DNA from: Talinum fruticosum
Lineage: Eukaryota > Streptophyta > Magnoliopsida > Caryophyllales > Talinaceae
Assembly (NCBI GenBank): GCA_021018815.1
Contig: JAITYX010000042.1
Coordinates: 3,669,501 to 3,733,500, forward strand
Reading direction: 5' to 3'
Length of the DNA stretch: 64,000 nt
Shown here: positions 61,694-64,000 of the stretch, in pieces
Layout: every line of letters starts with the position of its first letter
How positions within the stretch are numbered: the stretch's first letter is position 1
Notes under the pieces: model-generated
Database searches by the model: none
What the model saw: the letters and a program-made list of their open reading frames with translations, nothing else
Told to the model about the DNA's origin: nothing
Program-made: the position numbers and the translations under genes

Positions 61694-61710
61694 GATGAAG
61701 GCTATAAAAA
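61676..61710 (+). promoter_or_regulatory. Core promoter of the NPF gene: GA run and TATA box
   Basis: ATATATATATA passes into (GA)n, then GCTATAAAAAC at 61701-61711 is a good plant TATA box. Transcription would start near 61735-61745, giving a leader of about 320 bases that contains a second GA-rich run at about 62007-62048 just before the ATG. Confidence 0.6.
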
Positions 61711-62006
61711 CAAGTGCTCTGCATGGGGGCAAACAGATCATTCAGTCATTGCCTGACCTTCCCCTTCTGACTTCCTCACTCTCTGTCTCTCTGTCTCTAA
61801 CTCATGCACCAAATCTGGGGTTGCCATCTGTTGGACAAGACATTGAGACATTTATCTCTCTTTAATTTGATTTCCTCATTAATCTGTCAAACCTTTTTCA
61901 TTGATTAATTTCTCTGATAAATCCTGCTTTTATATATAAACCCAGAAACCCCATATTCAGTTTCTTCTTCCTGTCTTTTCTGAGCTGTGTCTTCTCTGCA
62001 AACGGG

Positions 62007-62047
<41 letters not shown>

Positions 62048-62059
62048 AGAAGGGCAACA

Positions 62060-62986
62060 ATGGAGACAAATCAGGGGCTCAGTGAATCTTCTTTAGTTGC
62101 TAATGGATCTGAGGTAATTAATTAATATTTAGTTGCTTATTTATTCTAAATCACTGTAGCCCTTTCTTGCTTTTTTCTTTTTTAAAAAAAATTGTTTTCC
62201 TCATACTCATCCCTTTCTCTATTTCCCTTTGTGTTTTCACCTCATTTTTTGGGTTTTTTCTAATAATCTTACTGACAAAATTGTGTGAAAAAGTCTTTAT
62301 TTATATATATATATATATATATTTAGAAGGTAAAATTCTTGGGATTAGTAAAATTTTTGGGATGTACTAGAGATTTTAACTTTAAATCTACCATACAGAA
62401 ACTAATATAAAAACGATAATTAATTTATGTGTATATATTGACATTTACGCCTTTGATTTTTACTTTATATCTTTTGTTTCCTTGAAAAAATATTCTAGCT
62501 CATGATGTTTTTCTCTTCATTATATTTGAAATTTTCATTTAGTTTTTACTTGTTGAGAGTACCTTTTTATCCCTATGTATCAAATAAAAAGTTGACTAGT
62601 TAAAGAAAAAAAAATCCATTTTGATGCTCTTGCACTATTATACATTGGGTTTACCCTTTGAAAAATTGACTACCCAATTATGGTTTTTGATTTATCTTTT
62701 TCTCCCAAGATATTTTGAATTTTTTTAATAATTTTGAAGTTTGGTCAATTTATATCATTTTTTAGAATTCTTTCACTAAAAATAAATAGCTATACATTTT
62801 CATTCCCAAAAATGTTGAAAATAATTGAAGAAGTGATAAAATTGAATGAATCTCAGGATGGTAGTAGCAGCAGTAGTAGCACAACTTGGAGTCCTTCCTA
62901 CACCAAAGATGGATCACTCGATCGCCATGGAAGGCCTGCCTCCAAAGGCAAGACTGGCGGGTGGAAATCCGGGATGCTACTTCTCG
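62060..62986 (+). CDS. NPF (NRT1/PTR) proton-coupled transporter, first two exons
   Basis: Exon 1 (62060-62113) encodes 18 residues, METNQGLSESSLVANGSE. Exon 2 (62857-62986) encodes a Ser-rich stretch and then DGSLDRHGRPASKGKTGGWK, the signature that precedes the first membrane helix of plant NRT1/PTR (NPF) proteins, followed by SGMLLL. The exon stops with a GTATGG donor in phase 1. A following codon G|TN would give Val, consistent with the LLVNQGLATL-type continuation of some NPF members, so an NPF7-like protein is my guess. No third exon is visible before 64000, so substrate (nitrate, peptide, hormone) cannot be judged. The ATG follows a purine-rich leader and AACAATGG context. Confidence 0.7.
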
Positions 62987-62993
62987 GTATGGT

Positions 62994-63060
62994 TTTTTGC
63001 GCGGTTTAATACTGTTACTATTATTGTATTTTTTTGCGCGGTTTAATACTGTTATTGTTA
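62994..63060 (+). repeat. Tandem duplication (period 37) just inside NPF intron 2
   Basis: TTTTTGCGCGGTTTAATACT occurs at 62994 and again at 63031, eight bases after the donor. Only the first few bases between donor and repeat are unique. Confidence 0.85.
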
Positions 63061-64000
63061 TTATGTTTTTCATGTAGGCTAAATTTTTTATATCTGACTT
63101 TTACGTGTCTAATAATTTTTTTAAAGGATATTGTTGTCTACGTAATATAAAAGTTTGGAATTATGAATATACTGTTGTGGATACATCTAAGGGGCAGAAA
63201 GTGAATGTTGACTCATAAAGCAGCAATAAAAAGGGATATTTTGGCATGTGTGGTTCTATTAGGTGGTGGAAAAATTTGGGTTTGGATTTTATTTGAAATT
63301 GAGTTTTGAGTCCATAATTTAGACAATTTTCTTTCGTTTTTTCGTCTACATTATAAAAGTATTGGATAGAGTGAATATGTTTTTGTGTAGAATTTTGACA
63401 TAATTGGATACAAAAATTAAATTTAAAGTTCAAAAGAAAAATTTTAATTCTAATATATATCTCAAATTAAATGCATACGTGATTTTGTCAGCACTATCCA
63501 TGGTTATTACTTGAAGTTGGTTACGTCGCAAAGTACTTTTGTAATTTTTGAAAAATTGTCCGTACTAGAAAGTCAAATGAATAATGTTTGTATTAAGGTG
63601 TCATATCTATAACGTACATTGACATTCAAGATAAAATTAAATATATAAAAAGTTCGAGTATCATAGATCATTGATCAATGTGCTATGAAAACGGGTCATG
63701 TTACATGATATATGATTTACCTAATCTTGATTAATTAACATTCAACTAGAAATATATGATTGATAATAAAGAATTAAAGTTAATAATAGTTATTTAAAAT
63801 AAAAACTAACATTGAAACCAAGGATTTTCAACTTGGATTGAAGCATTTAAGTGGTTTAACGTTTGTTATTATTAAATAAAATTTTTAAAATTAAATTTTA
63901 TTAATAAAAAAACTCGAGTTGGGAGAACTCTCACCTCAAATAAATGCTAAAACTTTCCAAAACTGCTTTGATTATGGTCAAATTAACCAAGTTGTTGGTG
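63061..64000. other. NPF intron 2, running off the window
   Basis: AT-rich with no recognisable exon. I looked for an NQGLATLAFF-like continuation on the plus strand and did not see one. Confidence 0.4.

Overview
This is plant nuclear DNA, almost certainly from a eudicot. Genes have many GT-AG introns, intergenic DNA is AT-rich, plastid-targeted enzymes carry transit peptides, and there are plant-type MITEs, a LINE, a Helitron relic and a degenerate caulimovirid-like insertion. I could not name the species. Exon limits below come from reading splice sites against the conserved protein families, and most joins keep the reading frame.

Layout. The 3' half of a tRNA 2'-phosphotransferase gene (534-1728, +) opens the window. 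A Helitron helicase relic (about 3.4-4.9 kb, -) and AT-rich DNA follow. TSR3, an 18S rRNA modification enzyme, lies at 8720-9540 (+) behind a CT-rich leader and a probable 5'-UTR intron. Exons 2-3 of ribosomal protein S18 (11.5-12.1 kb, -) abut a TA microsatellite and a decayed caulimovirid-like block (12.3-14.5 kb). Then, all on the minus strand, come UDP-glucuronate 4-epimerase (16.4-17.8 kb), EPSP synthase (20.4-27.2 kb, 8 exons, intact), transketolase copy 1 (30.7-34.4 kb, 7 exons, intact), transketolase copy 2 (37.2-41.2 kb, broken exon 1), RAD51C (43.6-47.3 kb, one exon not found) and an organellar TsaD/GCP1-type t6A synthase (48.9-54.4 kb, 13 exons). A TTCGGGT minisatellite (56.2-56.7 kb) and a LINE (57.1-59.0 kb) follow, and the first two exons of an NPF-type transporter gene (62.1-63.0 kb, +) close the window.

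How the genes relate. As I recall the Arabidopsis loci, GCP1, RAD51C, transketolase, EPSPS, GAE4 and the 2'-phosphotransferase are neighbours in the same order (At2g45270-At2g45330), so this looks like a conserved microsyntenic block. It physically links transketolase, which makes erythrose 4-phosphate, with EPSP synthase of the shikimate pathway that consumes it. The local novelties are the tandem transketolase duplication, the TSR3 and RPS18 sequences, and the inserted elements.

The most notable anomalies are four coding frames broken by a single missing base inside a homopolymer (TSR3, GAE twice, GCP1), which suggests assembly error; a 56-bp microhomology deletion plus active-site substitutions in transketolase copy 2; the apparent loss of a RAD51C exon; and the missing first exon of RPS18.
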